Virus record (IMG/VR): IMGVR_UViG_3300021963_000508
Span: 1-28,902 of that record
Origin: a virus
Reading direction: 5' to 3' (one strand)
Length of the DNA: 28,902 bases
Part shown: positions 18,556-25,494 of the stretch, piece by piece
Layout: each line of letters begins with the position of its first letter
How positions within the stretch are numbered: the stretch's first letter is position 1
Notes under the pieces: model-generated
Told to the model about the DNA's origin: nothing
Databases searched by the model: none
Seen by the model: only the letters and a program-made list of their open reading frames with translations
Position numbers and translations under genes: made by a program

Positions 18556-19877
18556 TGACCCAATCAGGCGTTACACCTCGCCTGCTCAACGTTGAGCAAT
18601 TTAAGCGGCGCATCAACCGCAAAGATCCTGTTGCCAATATTTACCGTAATGCCATTGACTTAAACCGTTTCAGCAATGCTGTCGCCGGTCAAATTGTTCG
18701 TGATTACAACAGCATCATTCTTAGTGCCGTTGATGACCTGAAGCGTATTGATTTTGGTGTACCTACGGCAGGTGGCGGTATCGTTAGCCCCGCATCAGTA
18801 CAAGCACAACGGCTGCGTGTCATCCTTGCTCAGCTCAAGGAATCGCTGGACAGTTGGGCGGAACGCAGCACGGCATACACAGCAACCGAATTGCAAGGTT
18901 TGGCCGAACTGCAAACTGATTTTGTAACGGAGCAACTTCGTCTTGCCGTAGCTGGTGGTCAAGCTGGCGCCCGTGGTATCGAACCTAGTGTTGTCGCTCA
19001 GCAGGCCGTTAACACTGTTGAAGTGGCACCGAACTTTGCCGCGACCGTCGCCACCGTTGACCCGACGGATATTAACTTTACGCTTCCGGGCACTGGCAGC
19101 TTCAACCTAACGGCAGGTCAAGGTGCAGCAATTACGTTGCCAAACGGTCAAGTTGTCGAAAAGGCATTTCGTGGTCTGGCCGAATCACAGGCGCAGCGAT
19201 TTAATGCCACGATCCGCACGGGTATTTTGGCCGGTGAACCCACGCCTCAGATTGCACGGCGTCTTATTGGCAGCCTTGATTTCGGGCAATTAGCCAAAAC
19301 AGCAAAACAACAAGCCTTAGCCGGCGGTGAACTAACCAAGCTGGCAGACAATCAGGTATTAACAGTTGTCCGCACAAGCGTTCAGCAAGTGGCCAACACA
19401 GCCAGCCAAAACGTTTACCAAGCTAATCAGGACGTAACCAAGAAATACCGTTACGTGGCCACGCTTGATAGCCGTACCTCAGCGATCTGCCGCAGTCTTG
19501 ACGGCAAAGAATACAAATATGGTGACGGTCCGCTGCCGCCTGTTCATTTCAACTGCAGGTCAACGACGATTCCGATTGTTGATTACCGCGCTCTTGGTTT
19601 GCGTCCACCAGAGGAAATTATTGGTGAGGGTAAGCGCGCTGCAGAAGGTGGTCAGGTTTCAGCCAGCACCAATTACGGCCAATGGCTACAAAAACAACCC
19701 AAGGCATATCAAGAGGAAGTATTAGGTAAATCTCGTGCCGCATACTTTGATCGGCTTAGTCAAAAGTTTGGACCGCAGCAAGCCTTAAGCCGTATGGTCC
19801 GCGAGGATGGCTCCGAAGTCCCGCTTAAAATTCTTCAGGAACGTTACGGCTCCGGTAATGGCCAAAAAACCGACTAA
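18555..19877 (+). CDS. head morphogenesis / minor capsid protein (Mu F-like)
   Basis: 440 residues. The first 230 are mainly helical. The C-terminal third holds the phage Mu F / SPP1 gp7 signature: VVRTSVQQVANTASQNVYQA, then RYVATLDSRTSAICRSLDGK and PPVHFNCRSTTIPIVDY, with the conserved Cys and His. These proteins sit at the portal vertex and are needed for infectious heads. The extreme C-terminus (YGQWLQKQPKAYQEEVLGK, then AYFDRLSQKFGPQQALSRMV) is also seen as a frequent extension in this family. Translation is coupled to the portal. Confidence 0.9.
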   Translation: MTQSGVTPRLLNVEQFKRRINRKDPVANIYRNAIDLNRFSNAVAGQIVRDYNSIILSAVDDLKRIDFGVPTAGGGIVSPASVQAQRLRVILAQLKESLDSWAERSTAYTATELQGLAELQTDFVTEQLRLAVAGGQAGARGIEPSVVAQQAVNTVEVAPNFAATVATVDPTDINFTLPGTGSFNLTAGQGAAITLPNGQVVEKAFRGLAESQAQRFNATIRTGILAGEPTPQIARRLIGSLDFGQLAKTAKQQALAGGELTKLADNQVLTVVRTSVQQVANTASQNVYQANQDVTKKYRYVATLDSRTSAICRSLDGKEYKYGDGPLPPVHFNCRSTTIPIVDYRALGLRPPEEIIGEGKRAAEGGQVSASTNYGQWLQKQPKAYQEEVLGKSRAAYFDRLSQKFGPQQALSRMVREDGSEVPLKILQERYGSGNGQKTD

Positions 19878-20043
19878 GGCTGAAAAGAAAATCGGCAAGG
19901 TCATGTCTGAATACAAAGCAGGCACCCTGAAGTCCGGCAAAGTTGGTCCGGGTAAAGGTCCTAAGGTGACCAGCCGTAAACAGGCGATTGCCATTGCCCT
20001 CAGCGAAGCTGGCAAGTCCCGTAAGCCCAAGGGTAAAAAGTGA
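19858..20043 (+). CDS. small basic protein, DUF6496-like
   Basis: 61 residues, very Lys-rich, starting at ATG 19858 inside the end of the previous gene. The pattern KKIGKVMSEYKAGTLKSGK, then VTSRKQAIAIALSEAG, is a widespread DUF6496-type phage and bacterial miniprotein of unknown role. The frame upstream to 19807 is not protein-like. It may bind DNA or help capsid filling. It is the first of four small overlapping genes. Confidence 0.65.
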   Translation: MAKKPTKAEKKIGKVMSEYKAGTLKSGKVGPGKGPKVTSRKQAIAIALSEAGKSRKPKGKK

Positions 20044-20210
20044 TGGCACCAAAGAAAGCTGGTCTTTATGCCAACATCGCCGCCAAACGCAAGCGGATTG
20101 AAGCTGGCGCCAAAGAACGCAAAGCGCGTCCCGGTGAAGCTGATTACCCTGACAAGGGCGCCTTCAAGGCTGCTGCCAAAACGGCTAAAAAACGCAAGCC
20201 CAAAAAATGA
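20043..20210 (+). CDS. 55-residue very basic protein
   Basis: Begins MAPKKAGLYANIAAKRKRIE, continues with KARPGEADYPDKGAFKAAAK and ends TAKKRKPKK. The YANIxAKRKRIxxG...PxxGAFK pattern is recalled from many phages next to the portal/head genes, with no assigned function. The ATG overlaps the preceding stop (TGATG) and the stop overlaps the next ATG. About a third of its residues are Lys or Arg, so nucleic-acid binding is likely. Confidence 0.65.
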   Translation: MAPKKAGLYANIAAKRKRIEAGAKERKARPGEADYPDKGAFKAAAKTAKKRKPKK

Positions 20211-20386
20211 ACGGCAGAATCTGGGAAGGTAATTGCACTTACCTCAAGTGCTCTGACGGCTTCATTGAAGGTCGATTTATCTTCCCGACGCCGAACAACC
20301 CCGAAGTTTTGGGCGCTTTGATGAGCAGGCTGGCTAGCGGTATTGAGGTCATCATTTGCACGGAGGACGAAGACGATGACGATTGA
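20207..20386 (+). CDS. 59-residue acidic-tailed hypothetical protein
   Basis: ATG 20207 (ATGA with the previous stop). It encodes MNGRIWEGNCTYLKCSDGFI, EGRFIFPTPNNPEVLGAL and MSRLASGIEVIICTEDEDDD. Beta-rich, with one helix and a terminal Asp/Glu run, it is a notable charge opposite of its basic neighbours. No family is recognised. Confidence 0.6.
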   Translation: MNGRIWEGNCTYLKCSDGFIEGRFIFPTPNNPEVLGALMSRLASGIEVIICTEDEDDDD

Positions 20387-20651
20387 ATTCCGTGGCGAAA
20401 AATTTGAGGGCTACAACAAGCCCAAGCGCACGCCGGATCATCCGACCAAATCGCACGCAGTCTTAGCCAAGGAAGGCGACAAGGTGAAACTGATTAGGTT
20501 CGGTCAGCAGGGTGTATCAGGCTCACCAGCGCGAAAAGGAGAAACAGCAGCAGACAAGGCCAGAAGGGCATCATTCAAGGCACGCCATGCGGCCAACATC
20601 GCCAAAGGCAAAATGTCAGCGGCATACTGGTCAGACAAGGAAAAATGGTGA
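20376..20651 (+). CDS. basic phage protein, DUF6321-like
   Basis: 91 residues from ATG 20376. The sequence KFEGYNKPKRTPDHPTKSHA, VLAKEGDKVKLIRFGQQGVS, then SFKARHAANIAKGKMSAAYW matches a highly conserved phage family (recalled as DUF6321). Near-constant sequence across distant phages implies an important but unknown function, perhaps DNA or capsid related. It overlaps the previous acidic gene by 11 bases in another frame. Confidence 0.75.
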   Translation: MTIEFRGEKFEGYNKPKRTPDHPTKSHAVLAKEGDKVKLIRFGQQGVSGSPARKGETAADKARRASFKARHAANIAKGKMSAAYWSDKEKW

Positions 20652-20652
20652 C

Positions 20653-20847
20653 CTACTGACGTTCTTGTTGGTGGATCCAGTCCTTCAATCCCATTACATA
20701 CGCACGCAACGCCTGTGCATTCCTTGCGTGCCACGGATCACCCGTCGCCAAATATTCCATCATGTGCAGGTCGATTGCCTTAAGGCAATGATGGATAATC
20801 GGATTCCACGGGCTACGAATCGGTGTATCCCACTCGCGCTTTGACAT
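20653..20847 (-). CDS. 64-residue minus-strand gene within the late module
   Basis: A 64-residue helical protein (WNPIIHHCLKAIDLHMMEYL, TGDPWHARNAQALRAYVMGL, KDWIHQQERQ). The TGDPWHAxxAxxLRxYVxxLKxWI pattern resembles small cyanophage proteins (recalled). It is the only minus-strand gene in the structural module and ends one base after the DUF6321-like stop. The divergent region at 20848-20904 has GTATAC 24 bases before its ATG, which may include its -10. Confidence 0.55.
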   Translation of the reverse strand: MSKREWDTPIRSPWNPIIHHCLKAIDLHMMEYLATGDPWHARNAQALRAYVMGLKDWIHQQERQ

Positions 20848-20904
20848 GACGTGACAAGGTGTAAACCTGCGTATACACTCTGATCGTTACCCTACGGGTC
20901 ATTC
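20848..20904. promoter_or_regulatory. divergent promoter region before the scaffold gene
   Basis: 57 bases between divergent genes. They contain GTGTA and TACAC arms around GTATAC (20871-20876). Rightward, GTGACA lies 15 bases before TATACA; leftward, TATACG could be a -10. TTGACATGACGTGACA precedes it inside the small minus gene. This supplies fresh transcription for scaffold and capsid. Confidence 0.45.
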
Positions 20905-21600
20905 ATGTCTGACGAGCAACTGCAGGAAGCTACGCCTACTGCATCCAATGATGAACTTGAGGCGCTGAAGCGTAGCGTTGAAGCCCTTGAGCGCAAAAAC
21001 TTTGAGCTGATTGGCAAGCTGAAAGACGCCAAAGAGAAGACACCGAATCTTCCTGATGGCTTAAACATTCAAGAGCTTGTTGAGTTCAAACGTAAAAAAG
21101 AACAAGAGGAGCTTGAGTCAAAAGGCAAATACGACGAAGCCCTCAAACAGTACGCTCAGCAATTTCAAGAGCGTGAAGACGGTTACAAAAAACGGATTGC
21201 CGAGCTGGAATCCCAGTTGACCGTCAATCAACTTGATAATCGCGTCGTTGCCATCCTTGCCGAACAGGGTGCCCATAACCCGCATGATGCACTTCGCCTT
21301 GTCCGCGATCAACTGAAGCTGGACGAAAACGGTAATCCCATCGCCGTAGATGGTTACAACGAAGTGCCGATGGATCAATGGGTCGAACGCCTTAAGGCTG
21401 AACGCGGCTACCTGTTCAAGGCTCCCAGTGTCAAGGGTTCTGGTGCTCCCGTCGGTGCCAAGATCAGCAGCACTGAAATCCCAATCGGCATCAAAAACCC
21501 CTTCCTGCCGGAGCATTTCAACTTGACTGAACAGTCACGGCTGTACCGCACGGACCGCGATATGTACGAAAAACTTAAAACTGCGGCTGCATCCGCTTAA
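20905..21600 (+). CDS. capsid scaffolding protein
   Basis: 231 residues. A long charged coiled coil (DELEALKRSVEALERKNFEL, then EFKRKKEQEELESKGKYDEA and EREDGYKKRIAELESQL) is typical of scaffolds. A C-terminal part (NPHDALRLVRDQLKLDENGN, NPFLPEHFNLTEQSRLYRTD) resembles conserved ends of phage scaffolds that bind the coat. It lies directly before the major capsid gene. No protease motif is seen. It should shape the prohead and then leave. Confidence 0.75.
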   Translation: MSDEQLQEATPTASNDELEALKRSVEALERKNFELIGKLKDAKEKTPNLPDGLNIQELVEFKRKKEQEELESKGKYDEALKQYAQQFQEREDGYKKRIAELESQLTVNQLDNRVVAILAEQGAHNPHDALRLVRDQLKLDENGNPIAVDGYNEVPMDQWVERLKAERGYLFKAPSVKGSGAPVGAKISSTEIPIGIKNPFLPEHFNLTEQSRLYRTDRDMYEKLKTAAASA

Positions 21601-21603
21601 GAT

Positions 21604-21649
21604 GTAACCGTTCGACGTAAATGGTTACGCCGTTTCGTCATTGGGTTAC
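21604..21649. repeat. GTAACC/GGTTAC inverted and direct repeats before capsid gene
   Basis: GTAACC (21604-21609) can pair with GGTTAC at 21623-21628 or with the second copy at 21644-21649; the word GGTTACGCC occurs twice. Two alternative hairpins are possible in the scaffold-capsid gap. No T-run follows, so it is not a simple terminator; RNA processing or stability is possible. Confidence 0.4.
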
Positions 21650-21685
21650 GCCCGCATCCTGTAAACCATTTTTGGAGATTTCACC

Positions 21686-22690
21686 GTGGCGACTCTTCGC
21701 TCCGATGTGATCATCCCTGAGGTTTTTACTCCGTATGTGATCGAGCAATCGACCCTGCGGAACCAGTTTCTTGCCAGCGGCGTTGTGCAGCCCATGGCGG
21801 AACTGAATGCAACCGAGGGTGGTGATTTCGTCAACGTGCCTTTCTGGAAGGCCAACCTGTCCGGCGATCTGGAAGTTCTTACCGACTCCACCAGCCTGAC
21901 TCCCGGCAAAATTCAAGCCGACAAGCAAATCGGTGTGATCCTGCACCGTGGTCGTGCCTTTGAGGCCCGCGATCTGGCTGCTCTGGCCGCCGGTTCTGAC
22001 CCCATGGCCGCCATTGGCGCCAAAGTTGGTGAGTATGTTGCTAACCAGCAGCAAGCTGACCTCTACAAGTGTCTGGAAGGTGTGTTCGGTAGCCTCACCG
22101 GCTCTGACTCCCCTGCCTTTGACGCTCTGCGTTTTGACACCAGCGGCGCCACTGCTCTCGGTCCCCGTCAGGTGGCTAAGGCTCGCGCAATTCTGGGCGA
22201 TCAAGGCGACAAGCTGACCGCTGTGGCCATGCACTCGGCTTGCTATTACGATCTCGTAGAACGCAAGGCCATCGATTACGTTTCGACGGCGGATGCCCGT
22301 GGTACCACCACCACCCAATCCGGTGGTTCGATGGCTGCCGCTTACGGTGGCGATGTGACCGTTCCGACCTACATGGGTCTGCGCGTGATCATCTCCGATG
22401 ACATCACCAACAGTGCCGGCAACTATGCCTGCTACTTCTTCACCAATGGTGCTATCGCCTCTGGTGAGCAAGCTGCTCTGCGTACTGAAACCGACCGCGA
22501 CATCCTCGCCAAGTCGGATGCCATGTCGCTTGACATGCACTACATCTACCACCCGGTAGGCGCCAAGTGGGGCGTTACTACTGTGAACCCCACCCGTGCT
22601 CAGCTCGCAACCGTGGGCAACTGGAGCAAGGTGTACGAAACCAAGAACATTGGCATCGTGCGCGCCACCATCACCTCCAACTTCGATTGA
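21686..22690 (+). CDS. major capsid protein
   Basis: 334 residues from GTG 21686, with GGAG at 21675-21678 as ribosome-binding site. The N-terminus (VIIPEVFTPYVIEQSTLRNQ) and the part GGDFVNVPFWKANLSGDLEV, ADKQIGVILHRGRAFEARDL are typical of HK97-fold coats of many siphoviruses. C-terminal half: GLRVIISDDITNSAGNYACY, then EQAALRTETDRDILAKSDAM. Codons are the most GC-biased and regular of the window, fitting very high expression. It follows the scaffold and precedes a decoration-like protein. Confidence 0.9.
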   Translation: MATLRSDVIIPEVFTPYVIEQSTLRNQFLASGVVQPMAELNATEGGDFVNVPFWKANLSGDLEVLTDSTSLTPGKIQADKQIGVILHRGRAFEARDLAALAAGSDPMAAIGAKVGEYVANQQQADLYKCLEGVFGSLTGSDSPAFDALRFDTSGATALGPRQVAKARAILGDQGDKLTAVAMHSACYYDLVERKAIDYVSTADARGTTTTQSGGSMAAAYGGDVTVPTYMGLRVIISDDITNSAGNYACYFFTNGAIASGEQAALRTETDRDILAKSDAMSLDMHYIYHPVGAKWGVTTVNPTRAQLATVGNWSKVYETKNIGIVRATITSNFD

Positions 22691-22705
22691 TAGGAGGAAC
22701 TAACC

Positions 22706-23077
22706 ATGGCATCCGTATTTGAAGCCACTGCTGGTAAAGCGATTGGTTACACCTCCGGTCTCGGCGGTGCCGTCACTCAAGCCACCAGTAAGTCCACTGG
22801 CGTCACGCTGAATAAGCCTTGTGGCGCTATTACCACCCATAACGCCGCTCTGGCCGATGCTGCTGTTGTGACCTTCACGGTTACCAATAGCGAAGTCGCT
22901 GCCACCGACGTTGTTGTGGCTTGCATCAAGTCTGGCGGTACTTCCGGCGCTTACCAACTCACGGTGGGTGCTGTTGCTGCTGGTTCTTTTGATCTGAGCC
23001 TGCAAAACGTGTCCGGCGGTTCTCTGAGCCAAGCTGTTGTGATCAACTTTGTGGTCGTCAAGGCCGCTGCTGCTTGA
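22706..23077 (+). CDS. capsid decoration / head fibre-like protein
   Basis: 123 residues, poor in charged residues and rich in Ala, Thr, Ser, Val and Gly. The sequence GGAVTQATSKSTGVTLNKPC, AALADAAVVTFTVTNSEVAA, then AYQLTVGAVAAGSFDLSLQN is an Ig-like beta sandwich pattern often found right after capsid genes. A perfect AGGAGG (22692-22697) lies 8 bases before the ATG, predicting very high translation. It is a probable capsid surface protein. Confidence 0.7.
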   Translation: MASVFEATAGKAIGYTSGLGGAVTQATSKSTGVTLNKPCGAITTHNAALADAAVVTFTVTNSEVAATDVVVACIKSGGTSGAYQLTVGAVAAGSFDLSLQNVSGGSLSQAVVINFVVVKAAAA

Positions 23078-23079
23078 TC

Positions 23080-23286
23080 ATGGGTCTGTTCGCCTTCCGG
23101 CGACTGCGTGAACTGGAGGCTCTGGCTTCGGCTGGGGCCTCTTCTTCTATTGCAGAGCCTACGCCTACACTTGAAGTAACAGAAGAACTGCCGCTGTCTA
23201 CCGATGGCAATAACAATCGACGCAACGGTGGGCGGCGCAAACGCCAACAGCTACCTGACGCTGGCAGCAGCGGAGCTGATTATTGA
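23080..23286 (+). CDS. 68-residue hypothetical protein
   Basis: From ATG 23080 it begins MGLFAFRRLRELEALASAGA; similar MGLFAFKRMRELE proteins with a basic Lys/Arg-rich tail are recalled after capsid genes in many phages. The tail (NNNRRNGGRRKRQQLPDAG) lies over the start of the next gene (83-base overlap), so part of it may be constrained by that frame. The start follows the previous stop by two bases (TGATCATG). Confidence 0.55.
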   Translation: MGLFAFRRLRELEALASAGASSSIAEPTPTLEVTEELPLSTDGNNNRRNGGRRKRQQLPDAGSSGADY

Positions 23287-23770
23287 AGGCTTTGTTCAGG
23301 ACGACGACGTAACCGCTTGGGCGTCGGCTACTACTGATCAGAAAAACAGGGCGCTGTTTACAGCCACACAACGGCTAGACCGTGAAAGGTTCCTTGGTGC
23401 TCGGTCCACTGATACTCAAGCATTGCAATGGCCACGTACCGGCGTCCGTAAACCTGACACGTACATCAATACTTACGCCGTCGGCTTCCCATTCCGTATC
23501 ACCACGGATTATTTCACCGATACCGAAATCCCAACGCAGGTCAAGTACGCCCAGTGTGTGCTGGCTGTTTACTTGAACAACAACAAGGATGGTTTGGCGC
23601 TGAGCGGCCTTGAGGATTACAAGAGTGTGGACATCGGCAGCTTGAGCGTCGTAGTGGCTGGCGCTAGTGGTGGTCCTACTGGTGCTGATCGCGTGCCGCC
23701 AATTTTTGAAAGATATTTGACTGGCCTTAGAATCAGTGGACCGGGTAACATCGCCATCCGCCGGAGCTGA
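23204..23770 (+). CDS. head-tail connector (DnaT-like / gp6-like)
   Basis: 188 residues. The N-terminus VGGANANSYLTLAAAELIIE and the helical block (TTDQKNRALFTATQRLDRER, QVKYAQCVLAVYLNN) match the family annotated in phages as putative DnaT-like ssDNA-binding protein, which in head-tail modules acts as the HK97 gp6-type adaptor on the portal. The context, after capsid genes and before stopper and gp10-like genes, supports the connector role. The C-terminal part (PPIFERYLTGLR) is common in this family. Confidence 0.75.
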   Translation: MAITIDATVGGANANSYLTLAAAELIIEGFVQDDDVTAWASATTDQKNRALFTATQRLDRERFLGARSTDTQALQWPRTGVRKPDTYINTYAVGFPFRITTDYFTDTEIPTQVKYAQCVLAVYLNNNKDGLALSGLEDYKSVDIGSLSVVVAGASGGPTGADRVPPIFERYLTGLRISGPGNIAIRRS

Positions 23771-23772
23771 TC

Positions 23773-24009
23773 ATGGCTGAGTCTGACTCCTACAACATTG
23801 GGTTTGAGTACATCAGCGATACGGCTGCCCATACGGGTCGGTTTTGGAAGCTGTATGCGTTGGCTGATGCAGTGATCAATACGGCAACGGTGCAAAACGC
23901 TAGTGGCAATACTTTTAGTGCTGTGCCGCTTGGCGCTGGTGATTCGATTGAAGGCGTATTTACCAGTGTGACGCTGACCAGCGGCAAAATCGTTGCTTAC
24001 AAAATCTGA
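23773..24009 (+). CDS. head surface / decoration-like protein, paralogue 1
   Basis: 78 residues. The part DTAAHTGRFWKLYALADAVI ... GVFTSVTLTSGKIVAYKI is a beta-rich capsomer or spike-like module. It is clearly paralogous to the next gene: DTAxHTGRF, SGNTFSAVPLGAGDSIEGVF and a shared ending IVAYKI. Proteins with this DTAxHTGxW...GxFTSIxLxSGxxxAY pattern occur in many phages, often unannotated. A role in head surface or head-tail joining is inferred. Confidence 0.65.
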   Translation: MAESDSYNIGFEYISDTAAHTGRFWKLYALADAVINTATVQNASGNTFSAVPLGAGDSIEGVFTSVTLTSGKIVAYKI

Positions 24010-24011
24010 TC

Positions 24012-24266
24012 ATGAGCTTTAAAGGACACCAAGGCAACGGTATTGACTACACCCTTGGCGGTGAGGTCATCCATGACACGGCTACGCATACTGGGCGTTT
24101 TCACCATATTGACTTTTACGAGAACACTCAGATTGACACGATCGTCAGCACCAATATGACGGGTAACAGTCTTAACGGTGAATCGTTTCCGGCTGGTTCT
24201 GAAATCCGTGGGGTATTTACCAGCATCAAACTTCAGAACGGCGCCTGCATTGCGTACAAAATCTGA
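24012..24266 (+). CDS. head surface / decoration-like protein, paralogue 2
   Basis: 84 residues, homologous to the preceding gene along its whole length (DTATHTGRFHHIDFYENTQI; SLNGESFPAGSEIRGVF; CIAYKI). It adds an N-terminal FKGHQGNGIDYTLGGEVI. The junction TGATCATG between the two genes is repeated upstream of the first. The stop overlaps the next ATG (TGATG). Tandem copies suggest duplication followed by division of labour. Confidence 0.65.
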   Translation: MSFKGHQGNGIDYTLGGEVIHDTATHTGRFHHIDFYENTQIDTIVSTNMTGNSLNGESFPAGSEIRGVFTSIKLQNGACIAYKI

Positions 24267-24622
24267 TGGCACTTGCAACTTCACTGCGTAAAACGGCCAG
24301 TAAGTTGATGGCCAAGTTTGGCGGTCAGGTGACTATTAGACGCATTACAACGGGCGCATATAACCCGACGACTGGTGTGGCTACACCGACTGCATCTGAA
24401 ACTGTTGTCCGTGGTGTGCTTGAAGCCGTTACCGAGCGTGAGTTGAATGATCTGATCAAAAGCACTGATAAAAAGCTGACGATTGCTGCTGCTGATCTGG
24501 CATTTGAGCCTGCCATTTCGGATCAGGTGACTGTAGCCAGCCGGATACTGCAGACTGTGCAGGTTAATAAGATTGAGCAGGACAATATATCCATTGCATT
24601 TGAGTTGTTTCTGAGGGAATGA
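24266..24622 (+). CDS. head completion / stopper protein
   Basis: 118 residues, with the pattern LRKTASKLMAKFGGQVTIRR, then a beta barrel (NPTTGVATPTASETVVRGVL; VTVASRILQTVQVNKIEQDN). This is typical of the small SPP1 gp16 / HK97-type stopper or head-closure family. It lies between connector and gp10-like genes as expected in long-tailed phages. It should close the portal channel and dock the tail. Confidence 0.65.
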   Translation: MALATSLRKTASKLMAKFGGQVTIRRITTGAYNPTTGVATPTASETVVRGVLEAVTERELNDLIKSTDKKLTIAAADLAFEPAISDQVTVASRILQTVQVNKIEQDNISIAFELFLRE

Positions 24623-24623
24623 T

Positions 24624-25037
24624 ATGGCGCGTCAAATCAAGATCGGTGAAATTGGCGATTATGCCGAAGGTCAACTGAATAAGTTGATTACTGCTGCTGT
24701 GTTAACGGCTGATGGCAGGCTGAAATTACAAAGTCCTGTGGACACTGGCCGATTCATGGGAAGTTGGGCGATTGGTCAAAACGCCGCACCATATGAAGGG
24801 TTACCAGAAGGCGAATATCAAAAAACACCGCCACCGCCAAATGCCGTGAACTATTCGCTTGGCAATGAACGCGTCGGCAACGTCTACAGCATTCACAACA
24901 ACCTGATCTACGCCGAACCGCTGGCAATCAAGGGCAGCCGTAAATCTGGTGTCCCCGGTGGCTGGGTTGATTCCATTGCCAAAGACATTCAAACTTATGT
25001 CAATGCAGAAGCCGATCGGATCGGTCGCCAATCATGA
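24624..25037 (+). CDS. HK97 gp10-like tail completion / neck protein
   Basis: 137 residues. The marks SPVDTGRFMGSWAIG and NVYSIHNNLIYAEPL are signature parts of the HK97 gp10 family, with the PVDTGR turn and the YxxxxE strand. It should form the neck where the head joins the tail. The stop overlaps the next ATG (ATGA at 25034-25037). Confidence 0.75.
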   Translation: MARQIKIGEIGDYAEGQLNKLITAAVLTADGRLKLQSPVDTGRFMGSWAIGQNAAPYEGLPEGEYQKTPPPPNAVNYSLGNERVGNVYSIHNNLIYAEPLAIKGSRKSGVPGGWVDSIAKDIQTYVNAEADRIGRQS

Positions 25038-25465
25038 GCCTAAACACCATCCGGTCTTACATCGAAAACCGTATTGCAACTGAGTTTGCAGCGTCACCAG
25101 CTCTGCAGGTTGCATACCAAAACGTACCGTTCACTCCGCCCAACAACGCAAGTTGGCTGCAGACCAGCATCATCTGGGGTGACTCGGCTTACATGACCAT
25201 CCTGACCACTTCATCACGCGGGACTGGCGCAGGCTTCGACCGTCGTAACGGCACGCTCGTCTTCAACATCTTCTGCCCCCGTGGCGGTGGTCCCGGAGCT
25301 GGTTTGACCATTGCCCAACGCTGCATCACTCTGTTTTCACGTTTGCAGCTTGAAAATATAAAATTTGATGCCGCAAATGGTCCGCGTACTATCGAACCGT
25401 CGTCACCGGAAGGGTTCTCGCAGACGCAAGTGGTCATAACTTTTGAGGCTTATGAGCAAAGCTAG
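25034..25465 (+). CDS. tail terminator protein
   Basis: 143 residues. The pattern IRSYIENRIATEFAASPALQ, VPFTPPNNASWLQTSIIWG, then an FNIFCPRGGGPGAGLTIAQR helix is typical of DUF4128/gpU-like tail terminators, which cap the tail tube and set its final length. Its position between the neck protein and the tail tube gene agrees. Confidence 0.75.
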   Translation: MSLNTIRSYIENRIATEFAASPALQVAYQNVPFTPPNNASWLQTSIIWGDSAYMTILTTSSRGTGAGFDRRNGTLVFNIFCPRGGGPGAGLTIAQRCITLFSRLQLENIKFDAANGPRTIEPSSPEGFSQTQVVITFEAYEQS

Positions 25466-25494
25466 AATCTGATCAGCCACTACCGCTCACAACA

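Noticed and set aside
21638-22552. Minus-strand open frame of 304 codons
   Set aside because: Antisense to the major capsid gene; Gly/Thr/His-rich low-information translation typical of the reverse of a strongly biased gene.
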